64,000 nt of DNA from Elusimicrobiota bacterium (GCA_016212795.1 JACRDT010000037.1:86729-150728), one strand, 5' to 3'. Numbered from the stretch's first letter, positions 17,413 to 25,550 are shown. The notes: a model not told the origin generated them from the letters alone. Program-made: numbers and translations.

Positions 17413-19347
17413 TCAGGCTTTCCTGTCAGCAGCCTCTTTGAACCCCAGCACGCACCAGTACGGCGGTCCCTGGCGAAAAGAGATATTCTCGCACCCTGCC
17501 GCGGCCATCATGCCGCGGATTTCATCCATCGTGAAGCGCTTTTCGACCCTCGTGCCAAAGCGGTCGAGGGCGTCGTTGCGCATCGCATAGAAACTGCGGT
17601 TGCGGTAGTACGCGAGCGGCCAGGAGGACACGTCCCAGCCGGCTCTCTCCATCCGCAGGCACAAACGGGCGCAGGGCCAGTAGACCGCGCCGGCGATGAG
17701 TTGGGTCACGATGTATCGCGCCGCTGGAGGCAGCCGGCTAATGATGACTCGCAATGGATGGGAAAGCCACCAAAGCCATCGATACCAGCCTGGGCGGTTC
17801 TCGAGGGCGTAGTACAGGTAGACCAGGAAGGGCGCTCCGGGCTTGAGCTTGGCGGCGCAAGCCCGCAGCCCCGCCTGGGGGTCCTTCAGGTGGTGCAGGA
17901 CGCCGAGGGAATAGCCGAAATCCATTGACTCATCTGGCATGGGCATGTTGTCCACCCCGGCCAAGTGGAACTCGCAGTTGGGCGCCTCGACGAGGTTGCG
18001 CCGCGCCACCGCCAGGGCTTCCACGCTGGGGTCCACCAGATGCAGACGGCGCACCTTGTCCGCCACGAAGCGCGCCCAACGGCCGCTGCCGCAGCCCACG
18101 TCGAATCCCTCCGCTCCGGCCGGGAGCGACTCCCAGGGGAACATCGAGAAGTACTCCTCGAACGTCCGCCGCGCCTCGCCTCGGACCCGGCCGGCGTGGT
18201 CGAAGATGCTCCATTCCCGGCCGAACGCGCGCACCGTCTCGGGGTCGAGATTCCCATCCTCAGGCGTCCCATAGGCCATCCTGAAGATGTCGAGGTAGAC
18301 TGGGCATTTGGAGCGTACCGAGAACATCTCCTCGACCCTGCGCCGCCCCGCCGCGCCGAGCAGGCGCCTCAATTCGGGGTCGGCAGCCAACGCCCGGATG
18401 CGGCTCTTCCACTCCTCGGAAGTCGTGGCCAGGAACCCGGAGACACCGTCCACCACGACGCGGTCCGTGCACCCAAACGGCGAGGCCACGGGAGGGATGC
18501 CCAACGCCATGTACTGCACGGCCTTGCCGCCGCCCTTGCCTTGGACCCAGAGTTCGTCCGGCAAAGGATAGAGCCCGATGTCGATGCGCCGAAGGTCCTC
18601 CACCTCGGTCTCCAGCCGCCAAGGCACGGCTTCGACCGCGACTCCTTCCATCCGGAAGTCCGGCGCGCCGATGACCAGGAGGACGAAGTCCAGCTCGCGA
18701 GCGAGGTCCTTGAGCACCGAGTCTAAGAGGTGGAGGAAGGGCGCGGTGCTATGGCTCCCGCTCCAACCCAAGACCAGTTTGTGGTCGTTGGCATGGCGCT
18801 CCCTTGGCAAGTAGACATCCGTGTCGACCGTGGTCGGGATGTCCGTCACGCAAGGATGATGTTCTCGCACGATGGATTCCAGGTAGGGGGTGCAGACGAC
18901 GACATGATCGGCCGAGCGCATGAGGTACAACGGCTTGCTCCGGCCTTTCAGGAACGCCAGGAACCGATTCGCCACGCTGGCCCGCCTCAAAAAAACCAAG
19001 TCGTTGATATCGTAAATCATCCTGCGGGAGAGCCATCGGAAGACCCGCTCGAAGATGGGCGGCCCGAACGGGGTCACCCAGAGGAAAACATACGCCCCGT
19101 CGTAGAACGGAAGTCTGAATACGTCCCGGACCCGGAACAGATAGCCCACCAAGGTCCAGAACACTTTCGCCGCGAAATGGCCTCTCTGGTAGGCGAGGCG
19201 CCAGAACGCGCGGGTCATGAAGGGCGAGACCGTGATTTCGAAGCCGTTGGCCCGCAGATGGCCGAAATACTGCTCGTAATGCAGCCTCTGGGCAGGAGCC
19301 ACGCCCTCCGGATGCGGACAAACGACCAGGATGCGCTTGGGAGCCAT
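17413..19347 (-). CDS. Fusion of a GT4-type glycosyltransferase and a SAM methyltransferase
   Basis: 644 aa. Residues about 1-365 are a GT-B glycosyltransferase: ILVVCPHPEGVAPAQRLH at the start, MIYDINDLVFL, LGWSGSHSTAPFL and GGGKAVQYMALGIPPVASPFG. After a linker (about 370-410) a class I methyltransferase begins: GFDVGCGSGRWARFVADKV, LHLVDPSVEALAVAR, NMPMPDESMDFGYSLGVLHHLKDP and LKPGAPFLVYLYYALE. The C-terminal region has aromatic hydrophobic stretches (YRWLWWLSHPLRVIIS) that could associate with membrane. The fusion suggests the enzyme adds a sugar and methylates it or its neighbour in one step, as in chain-terminating glycan caps (inference). It is divergent from the double glycosyltransferase gene. 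Confidence 0.82.
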   Translation of the reverse strand: MAPKRILVVCPHPEGVAPAQRLHYEQYFGHLRANGFEITVSPFMTRAFWRLAYQRGHFAAKVFWTLVGYLFRVRDVFRLPFYDGAYVFLWVTPFGPPIFERVFRWLSRRMIYDINDLVFLRRASVANRFLAFLKGRSKPLYLMRSADHVVVCTPYLESIVREHHPCVTDIPTTVDTDVYLPRERHANDHKLVLGWSGSHSTAPFLHLLDSVLKDLARELDFVLLVIGAPDFRMEGVAVEAVPWRLETEVEDLRRIDIGLYPLPDELWVQGKGGGKAVQYMALGIPPVASPFGCTDRVVVDGVSGFLATTSEEWKSRIRALAADPELRRLLGAAGRRRVEEMFSVRSKCPVYLDIFRMAYGTPEDGNLDPETVRAFGREWSIFDHAGRVRGEARRTFEEYFSMFPWESLPAGAEGFDVGCGSGRWARFVADKVRRLHLVDPSVEALAVARRNLVEAPNCEFHLAGVDNMPMPDESMDFGYSLGVLHHLKDPQAGLRACAAKLKPGAPFLVYLYYALENRPGWYRWLWWLSHPLRVIISRLPPAARYIVTQLIAGAVYWPCARLCLRMERAGWDVSSWPLAYYRNRSFYAMRNDALDRFGTRVEKRFTMDEIRGMMAAAGCENISFRQGPPYWCVLGFKEAADRKA

Positions 19348-19434
19348 GGGCTGCCTGATTATATGAATAAATCGGAGCCCGTCCCACTGGCGCGGGAAAT
19401 GATATCATGGCTGCTCCAACGGAGCGCGGCTTGC

Positions 19435-21903
19435 ATGGGGCATCGCATCCTCTACATCTCCTACGACGGCATGACCGACCCGCTCGGAGGGTCGCAGGTC
19501 ATCCCGTACCTCGAAGGCCTGGGCAAGAAAGGGTGGCGCTTCGTCCTGCTCAGCTTCGAGAAGCCCGAGCGGTTCCGCCGCGACGGCCCGGGCGTCCGGG
19601 AGCGACTCGAGGCCGCGGGCATAGAATGGCGCCCCGTCCCTTTCCACAGCTTCCCTCCCGTCGCTGCCAAGCTCTGGGACCAGGCCAGGCTCCTCCTGAC
19701 CGCAAGGCAACTCCAGCGCGCCCACCACTCCAACTTGATCCACTGCCGCAGCTACGTCCCGATGGAGGCCGGGGCACGTCTCAAGAGCGATTTCGGCGTG
19801 AAGACGCTCTTCGACATGCGGGGCTTCTGGGTCGACGAGCGGGTCGAGGGGGGGATTTGGAACCTGCGCAACCCTCTCTACCGACTAGCTTTCAGCCTCT
19901 ACAAGCGCAGGGAGCGGGCCTACGTCCGCTCCGCCGACGCCATCGTGGTCCTGAGCGAGAAGGGCCGCCAAGAGCTCGTGTCGTGGCCCTGCTACGCCGG
20001 CGCCCCGGTCGCGGTCATCCCAACGGCCGTGGACTTCGGGCTCTTCCGGCTGCCGTCTCCTGAAGCCCGAGCACTGGCTCGCAGGGAGCTGGGAGTGCCG
20101 GACGACGCCGTGCTCGCCGCGTACCTGGGCTCCCTGCGCACCTGGTACCTGCTTGACGAGATGGTCGCCTTCTTCGCCGCGCTTCGCTCACAGAAACCGC
20201 AGGCCCGCTTTCTGTTTCTCACCCCTGACCCGCCGGAGCTCATCCGCCGGTCGTTCGGCCTCCACGGGCTCGACCCGGACTCGGCCATCGTCCGGTTCGC
20301 ACCGCGCGAGAAGGTGCCTTCCCTCCTCGCGGCCGCCGACCTGGGCGTCTCCTTCATCAAGCCGTGCTACTCGAAGACCGCCAGCTCCCCGACCAAGCTC
20401 GGCGAGTTCATGGCGCTGGGCATCCCGGTCGTCACGAACGCCGGCGTCGGCGACGTCGCCGAGATCGTGGAGCGGACCGGCGGCGGGCTCGCGCTAGGCA
20501 GCCTCGACGCGGCCGCCTACGCCCGGGCGCTGGAGAGCCTGCCGTCTCTGCTGCAAGCCGACCGCTCGGGCATCAGGAGCCGCGCGAAGGAATACTACGA
20601 CCTCGACGCCGCCGTCGAGCGCTACGACCACGTCTACCGCGGCCTCCTGCCGGATGGTCCCGGCGTCCCAGACCCTGGGCCAGGCGGCCCGGACCCCGGG
20701 CCCGGCGGCAGCCGCCCGCGGGATGAGACGCGGCCGAACCGCAAGATCGTTCGCATCATGGACCGGCTCAACACCGGAGGGCCGGCCATCCACGCGATCC
20801 TTCTAGCCCGGCGCTTCAGCGCCGGGCCCTGGTCGTCGGTCCTGGTCGTTGGCCGCGAAAGTCCCGGCGAAGGGAGCATGTTGGACTTGGCCGAGCGCAG
20901 CGGTGTTCAGCCGATCGTCATCCCGTCTTTGGGCCGGGAGCTCGGGCTATGGCGCGACATCGCGACGTTCTGCAAGCTCTTCCTGCTCATCCGGCGCGAG
21001 AAGCCCGACGTAGTCCACACGCACAAGTCCAAGGCTGGCGCCCTGGGGAGGCTGGCGGCCCGGCTCTGCGGGGTCCCGGTCGTGGTCCACACCTTCCACG
21101 GGCACGTGCTCCACGGGTACTTCGGGCCGCTGAAGTCCCTCGTGTTCCGCCTCATCGAGCGCTTCCTCGCTAAGATGACGGACCGCATCATCGCGGTCAG
21201 CCAGAAGGTGAAGGAGGATCTGGTCCGGCACGGCGTCGCCCGAGAGGACGCCATCGAAGTCGTGCCCCTGGGGCTGGACCTGGGCAAGTTCCTTCGCGGC
21301 GCGCGGGGAGGAGGAACCCTGCGCCGGGAGCTCGGGCTCGGGCCCGATGTGCCCCTGGTGGGGATCGTCGCCCGCCTGGTCCCCATCAAGAGGCTCGACC
21401 TCTTCCTTCAAGCCGCCCGGGCGGTGAAAGACGCCAGTCCCGAGGCGCGCTTCGTCGTGGTCGGCGACGGGGAGCTGCGGCCCGCGCTCGAGGCGACGGC
21501 GGCCTCCCTGGGGTTGAAGGACGGGGTCAGGTTCCTCGGCTTCAGGGACGACCTCGAGGCCATCTACCCGGACCTGGACGTCCTGACGCTCACGTCCGAC
21601 AACGAGGGCTCTCCCGTGAGCCTCATCGAAGGCCTGGCGGCCGGCTGCGCGGTGGCGGCCTTCAACGTGGGCGGCGTCCAGGACGTGGTCAAGGACGGCC
21701 GGACCGGCGTCCTGACGCCGGCCGGCGACGCCCGCGCCCTGGCCAACGCGGTCCTCGAGCTCCTGGCCGACTCGGCCCGCCGCGGACGTCTTGGCGAGGC
21801 CGGCCGCGCCGACATCGCCGGGAGGTTCTCCGTCGAGCGCCTGGTCGCCGACCTGGATGCCCTCTACGGAAGACTGCTGGCGTCGGCGGCGCTCCTTCCA
21901 TAA
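19435..21903 (+). CDS. Tandem fusion of two GT-B glycosyltransferases
   Basis: 822 aa from the ATG at 19435 (GGAG about 10 bases upstream); an in-frame ATG at 19399 would add 12 residues. Domain 1 (about 1-400) begins HRILYISYDGMTDPLGGSQ and ends with SPTKLGEFMALGIPVVTNAGVGD. A Gly/Pro-rich linker (GVPDPGPGGPDPGPGG) follows. Domain 2 (about 440-822) begins IVRIMDRLNTGGPAIHAI, with DVVHTHKSKAGALGRLAA, TFHGHVLHGYF, VARLVPIKRLDLFLQAA and TSDNEGSPVSLIEGLAAG, a full GT4 enzyme. Each half looks catalytically complete, so two successive sugar transfers by one polypeptide are likely. The last 40 bp overlap the convergent hipT-like gene. Confidence 0.88.
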   Translation: MGHRILYISYDGMTDPLGGSQVIPYLEGLGKKGWRFVLLSFEKPERFRRDGPGVRERLEAAGIEWRPVPFHSFPPVAAKLWDQARLLLTARQLQRAHHSNLIHCRSYVPMEAGARLKSDFGVKTLFDMRGFWVDERVEGGIWNLRNPLYRLAFSLYKRRERAYVRSADAIVVLSEKGRQELVSWPCYAGAPVAVIPTAVDFGLFRLPSPEARALARRELGVPDDAVLAAYLGSLRTWYLLDEMVAFFAALRSQKPQARFLFLTPDPPELIRRSFGLHGLDPDSAIVRFAPREKVPSLLAAADLGVSFIKPCYSKTASSPTKLGEFMALGIPVVTNAGVGDVAEIVERTGGGLALGSLDAAAYARALESLPSLLQADRSGIRSRAKEYYDLDAAVERYDHVYRGLLPDGPGVPDPGPGGPDPGPGGSRPRDETRPNRKIVRIMDRLNTGGPAIHAILLARRFSAGPWSSVLVVGRESPGEGSMLDLAERSGVQPIVIPSLGRELGLWRDIATFCKLFLLIRREKPDVVHTHKSKAGALGRLAARLCGVPVVVHTFHGHVLHGYFGPLKSLVFRLIERFLAKMTDRIIAVSQKVKEDLVRHGVAREDAIEVVPLGLDLGKFLRGARGGGTLRRELGLGPDVPLVGIVARLVPIKRLDLFLQAARAVKDASPEARFVVVGDGELRPALEATAASLGLKDGVRFLGFRDDLEAIYPDLDVLTLTSDNEGSPVSLIEGLAAGCAVAAFNVGGVQDVVKDGRTGVLTPAGDARALANAVLELLADSARRGRLGEAGRADIAGRFSVERLVADLDALYGRLLASAALLP

Positions 21904-22820
21904 AGCCGTTTGTAGCGCGCCTTGATGATGCCGGCGAGTTTCCGCCGAAGGCCGAACGGCAGTTCCGAGCCGATGGCCATCTCCCGAAGCTTCTCCTGGG
22001 CGAGCCGGAGTCTTTCGAAGCTGTTCGCGGCGGCTTTTGGGTCGATGCCAAGGTTTTCCGCCAGCGCCTCGAAGTCGACGCGGGCCAGCTTGTTCTTCTT
22101 GCCGTTGAGCGCGAGGGCCGAGTCCTCCTCGTTGGCGATGTAGACCCTGGAGCAGACCAAGTCGTAGCAGGGCGCGAGGGCCAAGTCCCTCCCATGGTAC
22201 AGGAGCGCCCAATTCTTCAGGTGCATGTCGCCGTTGCCGGTCAAGAAGCAGAACAGGACCCGCTCGAAGAAGTCGATGACGTCCAAGCCGACGTTGGCGG
22301 CATGGGAACGGATCGCCTTGCCCACCGACTCCAGCGAGCCGGCGTATTTCTCCGCGGCCCCGAGGATCTGGAAGACGGTCTCCTGCTGGATCTTCGTCCC
22401 ATCCTCGGCCCGGTCGAACCGTTTGACGACGTAGCAGAGGCTCTTGTCGGCCATCGCGAGGAGTCCGTGCGGCGGGACGGGGAGCCCCACCGCCTCGGCC
22501 ATGCTCATGCAGAGATTCTCGTTCTGCGGGATCAGGGGGTAGCGTTCCGGCTCCGGCTTGAGGATATACGTTCCTCCCGTGGCGACCGATTCCAGCCGCC
22601 CCGTTCCATTGTCGAGCCTGGCGGAGAGCTTCATCTGGACGCCCGAGATCGACATGCGTCCTTGGTCCCTGGCGACCAGGGCCGGCATCTCCGCCCGGCC
22701 GAAAGGGATGGTCGGCAGGAGCGCGCGGCCGAAAAGCCGGCTCAAGCAGCGCGGGTGGTAGCGCCCGCCCGCTTCCAGGGGCGCATGACAGCAACGGCAA
22801 CTACCCGCCATGGGCCTCAT
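21864..22820 (-). CDS. hipT: HipT-like serine/threonine kinase toxin (HipA C-terminal type)
   Basis: 318 aa. It lacks the HipA N-terminal subdomain, which is encoded separately upstream. The N-terminus has a CxxC...HxxC cluster (CRCC, YHPRC), frequent in this subfamily. S57-I-S59 in the Gly-rich loop (MSISGVQMKLS) corresponds to the autophosphorylated SIS motif described for E. coli HipT. Kinase residues: K88 in YILKPE, D198 in GNGDMHLKN, and D220 in APCYDL. HipT phosphorylates an aminoacyl-tRNA synthetase (TrpS in E. coli) and stops translation; the target here is unknown. It overlaps the hipS-like gene by 20 bp and the convergent glycosyltransferase by 40 bp. Confidence 0.88.
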   Translation of the reverse strand: MRPMAGSCRCCHAPLEAGGRYHPRCLSRLFGRALLPTIPFGRAEMPALVARDQGRMSISGVQMKLSARLDNGTGRLESVATGGTYILKPEPERYPLIPQNENLCMSMAEAVGLPVPPHGLLAMADKSLCYVVKRFDRAEDGTKIQQETVFQILGAAEKYAGSLESVGKAIRSHAANVGLDVIDFFERVLFCFLTGNGDMHLKNWALLYHGRDLALAPCYDLVCSRVYIANEEDSALALNGKKNKLARVDFEALAENLGIDPKAAANSFERLRLAQEKLREMAIGSELPFGLRRKLAGIIKARYKRLYGRSAADASSLP

Positions 22821-23142
22821 CGAGCGGCCGGACGCTCACCGCGCCGACCGGGTCTTGTCCCGTGTGAAGAAGGAGACGGAACTTATCGGCGCGGTCGATC
22901 TTGGCGGTCGCGCAGATGATGTCGAGCAGCCAGCCCTCCGGCAGGAGGCCGTCGAAGAAGGGGAAGAGGGACCTCGACTCGTAACGCTCGACGCGCAAGG
23001 GCATGGAAAGGCTGATCGGCAGGGCGTCGCGGTCGGCCAGGTAGGCGCTGTCGTAGGCGAACTCGAAACGCTCGCCCTCGCCGATCAGGACTCCCGCCCT
23101 CTTGGTTCCGTAGAAGACGGCGGCGCGCCGCGGATGCCCCAT
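22801..23142 (-). CDS. hipS: HipS-like protein (HipA N-terminal subdomain as a separate gene)
   Basis: 113 aa, matching only the N-subdomain 1 of HipA: AVFYGTKRAGVLIGEG, FAYDSAYL, PISLSMPLRVERYES, LFPFFDGLLPEGWLLDII and LLLHTGQDPVGAVSV. In HipBST systems this protein is the antitoxin that binds and silences HipT. Its gene overlaps the hipT-like gene by 20 bp and lies downstream of the hipB-like gene, giving the expected B-S-T order. A 306-bp structured element now separates it from hipB. Removing the element leaves the hipB stop three bases before this ATG, so the three genes were probably contiguous. Confidence 0.85.
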   Translation of the reverse strand: MGHPRRAAVFYGTKRAGVLIGEGERFEFAYDSAYLADRDALPISLSMPLRVERYESRSLFPFFDGLLPEGWLLDIICATAKIDRADKFRLLLHTGQDPVGAVSVRPLDEAHGG

Positions 23143-23145
23143 GTC

Positions 23146-23459
23146 CTAGTGCTCCGACCGGCTCATAACCGGGGTTTGGGCCGGTCGATTTCGGAGCGAG
23201 CCGAGACGCGCGAGGCGAGCAGACTGGACGTCTGTGAGCCGAGCGCAACGAAGGCGCAGCCCGAAATCGACCGTCCGCGCTCTCAAGGGAATATCCAACA
23301 TATTCAACGGTTCCTCCTCAAATAGCGCGGAGGCCCATCTTTGGGCGTCTGCCGCGTCGCTTCTCGCTCACATGCCCAGGCATGCTCGCTCGTCGCTCCT
23401 TGCATCCGCCTCAAAGCTGGGCCTCCCAGGCCCCGGTTATGAGCCGGTCGGAGCACTAG
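23146..23459. mobile_element. CTAG-bounded palindromic element (MITE-like) inside the hipBST operon
   Basis: A 314-bp segment bounded by perfect 29-bp inverted repeats (23146-23174 and 23431-23459) that start and end with CTAG. Inside are three further inverted-repeat pairs: GGTCGATTTCGG/CCGAAATCGACC, CCGCGCT/AGCGCGG, and AGGCCCATCTTTG/CAAAGCTGGGCCT with one mismatch. The whole could fold as a cloverleaf. It has no plausible coding capacity. Its right CTAG contains the TAG stop of hipB, and its left end lies three bases before the hipS ATG. CTAG is self-complementary, so it could be the terminus of the element, a duplicated target, or both. IS5-type elements target YTAR, which would fit, but no transposase is present. 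Confidence 0.8.
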
Positions 23460-23665
23460 TCCCGAGGCAGGTCGACCGGGCCCAGGCGCCTGCCGAATAG
23501 GAACAGCACCTTGTTCACCGTATCGGTGCGCAAAGAGGTCTTCCCCTGCTCCATATCCCGAATGAAGCGCAGACCAACGCCGGCCTTGGCCGCCAGTTCG
23601 GCCTGGGTCAGCCTGGACTCGCGGCGCTTTTGGCGGACGAAGTCAGCGATGGGGTTGTCTTGCAT
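23456..23665 (-). CDS. hipB: HipB-like helix-turn-helix antitoxin/repressor
   Basis: 69 aa from the ATG at 23665 (a GTG one codon upstream is also open). It is an XRE-type helix-turn-helix: FVRQKRRESRLTQAELAAKAGVGLRFIRDMEQGK, then LRTDTVNKVLFLFGRRLGPV. This is the HipB pattern, in which a short beta strand after the HTH dimerises. It should repress the operon from the palindrome that covers its own promoter and assist HipS in neutralising HipT. Its TAG stop is formed by the terminal CTAG of the inserted element, which leaves the reading frame intact. Confidence 0.87.
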   Translation of the reverse strand: MQDNPIADFVRQKRRESRLTQAELAAKAGVGLRFIRDMEQGKTSLRTDTVNKVLFLFGRRLGPVDLPRD

Positions 23666-23684
23666 CACATTTTAAGGCGCCATC

Positions 23685-23713
23685 GGGTATAATTCTTATA
23701 ATATTATACCCGA
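23685..23713. promoter_or_regulatory. Palindromic operator for the hipBST-like operon
   Basis: Perfect 10-bp arms CGGGTATAAT (23685-23694) and ATTATACCCG (23704-23713) flank a 9-bp AT-rich centre. A third half-site, TTATACCCGAT, lies at 23747-23757. It overlaps the -10 and start region of the hipB promoter, as expected for autorepression by a HipB-type dimer. Confidence 0.7.
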
Positions 23714-23731
23714 CATGGCCGATTTGTCAAG
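23704..23731 (-). promoter_or_regulatory. Sigma70 promoter of the hipBST-like operon
   Basis: On the minus strand TTGACA (23731-23726) and TATAAT (23709-23704) are separated by 16 bp, near-consensus for sigma70. The -10 box is one arm of the palindromic operator, so repressor binding would block polymerase directly. Confidence 0.72.
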
Positions 23732-24067
23732 CTCATTGTATGATTTATACCCGATAACGCCTACGGATGGCAGAGGAATCTCCACGAAGAGTCATCCCTC
23801 GGCGGAGGCGTTCTTCCTCCACGGCGGGGATCGGCCTCTGAGGGAGGGGAAAGTGCGCATCCTGCCCCTTGCGGCCTTCTTCAAGTCCGCTGCCGAGTTG
23901 GTCACGGACCCCGAGACCGGGGCCCGGCCCCCATGGCGCGGCCTGCAAAACCGCGACGTCCCCGCAGGGGCCGTCACGGATCCGGACCCACCCGACGCTC
24001 TGGGACTATTGTCGGCGGCGCATGAGACATGGCGCTCGATAGGGCGTGCCCCCCGTTTCCAAAAGCA
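23732..24067. other. Intergenic stretch between hipB and abiEi, no convincing gene
   Basis: About 340 bp. It contains the third hipB operator half-site near its left end. A 126-codon open frame crosses it on the plus strand (23715-24095), but its start lies inside the hipB promoter, its end runs into the AbiEi start, and its composition (PETGARPPWRGLQ, DPDPPDAL) looks like read-through of GC-rich sequence. I do not call it a gene. No RNA gene is evident. Confidence 0.4.
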
Positions 24068-24096
24068 ATCATTTATTGTATATTATCGGAAATGAT
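24068..24096 (+). promoter_or_regulatory. Possible AbiEi autoregulatory site over the abiEi start
   Basis: ATCATTT (24068-24074) and AAATGAT (24090-24096) form an inverted repeat around TATTAT (24081-24086), a -10-like box five bases before the ATG. AbiEi antitoxins are known to repress their own promoters through inverted repeats. The short distance also implies a leaderless message. Confidence 0.4.
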
Positions 24097-24739
24097 AGTC
24101 AGCCCCAAGGAAATACTCTCGCGGCTTGTCCGCATGCCGTATTTCACCATCGGCGGGCTCAGCGTCTTTGATCTCAAAAGCCCCTATTTGCGCGTGTTCC
24201 TTTCGAGGCTGGAGAAGCGCGGCGATATCATACGTCTCAAAAGGGGGCTATATACCAGCCGGGCCTATTGTGACGCCGTGAAAGTCAGGGGCAGATGGAC
24301 GCAGTATCTGGAATTCGTCGCCGCCAAATCATACAGCCCGGCATATCTCAGCCTTGATTATGTGCTTTACCAGCACGAGCTGCTCACCGAGATGCCGGTC
24401 AATTTCACGCTGGTCACCGCGAATAAGACAGCGGTATTCAGAAACGCGCTGGGGCTTTTCAGCTATCACAAGGTCAAGAATTCGCTCTTTTCCGGATTCA
24501 AGACAGTGGTTGAGGGCGGGTTCCCGGTGAACAAGGCCTCCAAAGCAAAGGCGCTTTTTGATTTCATCTATTTACGGCGCAACCTCCTCGCCGAAGAGGG
24601 CGCTTTCAGAGCGCTGCGCTTGAACCTGGAGCGCTTGAGCAAAGCCGACATGGCCGAGTTCCGAAATTACTCGGCGATCTCAAGAACGGCCAGGATGACC
24701 GCCGCCGCGGACTGGATCAAGAATGCTGGAAAACATTAA
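24092..24739 (+). CDS. abiEi: AbiEi-type antitoxin/transcriptional repressor
   Basis: 215 aa from the ATG at 24092; the upstream in-frame codons cross the likely promoter. Winged-helix N-terminus: LSRLVRMPYFTIGGLSVFD and FLSRLEKRGDIIRLKRGLYTSRAY, the usual AbiEi pattern in which a wing ends KGLY. The C-terminal domain includes SPAYLSLDYVLYQHELLTEMP and NKASKAKALFDFIYLRRN. In type IV systems it represses the operon and counters the nucleotidyltransferase toxin without binding it directly. It overlaps abiEii by 17 bp. Codon use is less GC-rich than in the glycan genes, which suggests recent transfer. Confidence 0.85.
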   Translation: MIVSPKEILSRLVRMPYFTIGGLSVFDLKSPYLRVFLSRLEKRGDIIRLKRGLYTSRAYCDAVKVRGRWTQYLEFVAAKSYSPAYLSLDYVLYQHELLTEMPVNFTLVTANKTAVFRNALGLFSYHKVKNSLFSGFKTVVEGGFPVNKASKAKALFDFIYLRRNLLAEEGAFRALRLNLERLSKADMAEFRNYSAISRTARMTAAADWIKNAGKH

Positions 24740-25550
24740 AGACCTGCTGGCTGAAAGCAGCGATCTCTCCGCGGTTTTCAGGCGCAATCTGGTGAAGGAA
24801 TATCTGCAGACGCTGGCTTTGGCTTTCATCTATTCGCGCAAAGAATATTCCGGCCTCATCTTTTACGGCGGCTCGGCGCTGAGGCATTGCCACGGCTTGC
24901 CGCGTCTGTCCGAGGACCTGGATTTCGTGGATGCCGATCAGGCGGTCGATCTGGCCGCGCTGGCCCGGGACATGAAGGAGTATTTCTCGGCCAGGCACGG
25001 TCTCAAAGTCGAGACCAAGACGCAGAAGTCCCGCGTGGTGCTCAAGTTCCCCGTGCTTTTCGAACTCGGGCTCGCCGTTCATCCGGAATCGGACCTGTTG
25101 TTCCTAAAGCTGGAGCTATACAGGGATATCTCATTCCGTCAGAAGTGCCAGACCGAAGTCATGCCTCTTTTCGAACATGGCGAGTCGGCGCTAGTAAGGA
25201 CATTCGACCTGCCCACGCTCATGGCCACCAAGATACGCGCCGTGCTCAACCGCAGATGGCGGAAAACCGGCAAGAAAGGGGAAACGCTCGCCGCGGTAAA
25301 AGGGCGCGACTATTTCGACCTCATGTGGTATTTGCAGAAAGGAGTCGAGCCGAATATCGCCTGCATCGAGGCTGTAGCTGACAAGGGCGAGCTTTATGCC
25401 AGGCTCCTCTCCGCCGTGGAAAGAATAGACGCCGCCAGCATCAAATACGACCTGGACGCGCTGATCGCGGACAGGGGCTATGTCGACAATCTGGCCGGCA
25501 ATATAAAACAAATCCTGCTTTCGCGGTTGAGATCGCATGGCGTCAGCTGA
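24723..25550 (+). CDS. abiEii: AbiEii-type nucleotidyltransferase toxin
   Basis: 275 aa from the ATG inside the end of abiEi. The nucleotidyltransferase motif is GGSALRH (49-55), followed by RLSEDLDF (61-68), whose aspartates bind metal. The downstream LPTLMATKIRAVLNRR and KGRDYFDLMWYLQKG are the later conserved AbiEii/MenT motifs. These toxins transfer nucleotides to tRNA acceptor stems or related targets and arrest translation during phage infection or stress. The pair is complete and looks intact. As with its partner, base composition is more AT-rich than in the surrounding glycan genes. Confidence 0.88.
   Translation: MLENIKDLLAESSDLSAVFRRNLVKEYLQTLALAFIYSRKEYSGLIFYGGSALRHCHGLPRLSEDLDFVDADQAVDLAALARDMKEYFSARHGLKVETKTQKSRVVLKFPVLFELGLAVHPESDLLFLKLELYRDISFRQKCQTEVMPLFEHGESALVRTFDLPTLMATKIRAVLNRRWRKTGKKGETLAAVKGRDYFDLMWYLQKGVEPNIACIEAVADKGELYARLLSAVERIDAASIKYDLDALIADRGYVDNLAGNIKQILLSRLRSHGVS

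Noticed and set aside
23715..24095. 126-codon open frame between hipB and abiEi
   Set aside because: It starts within the hipB promoter and ends in the abiEi start; composition and lack of motifs suggest chance.
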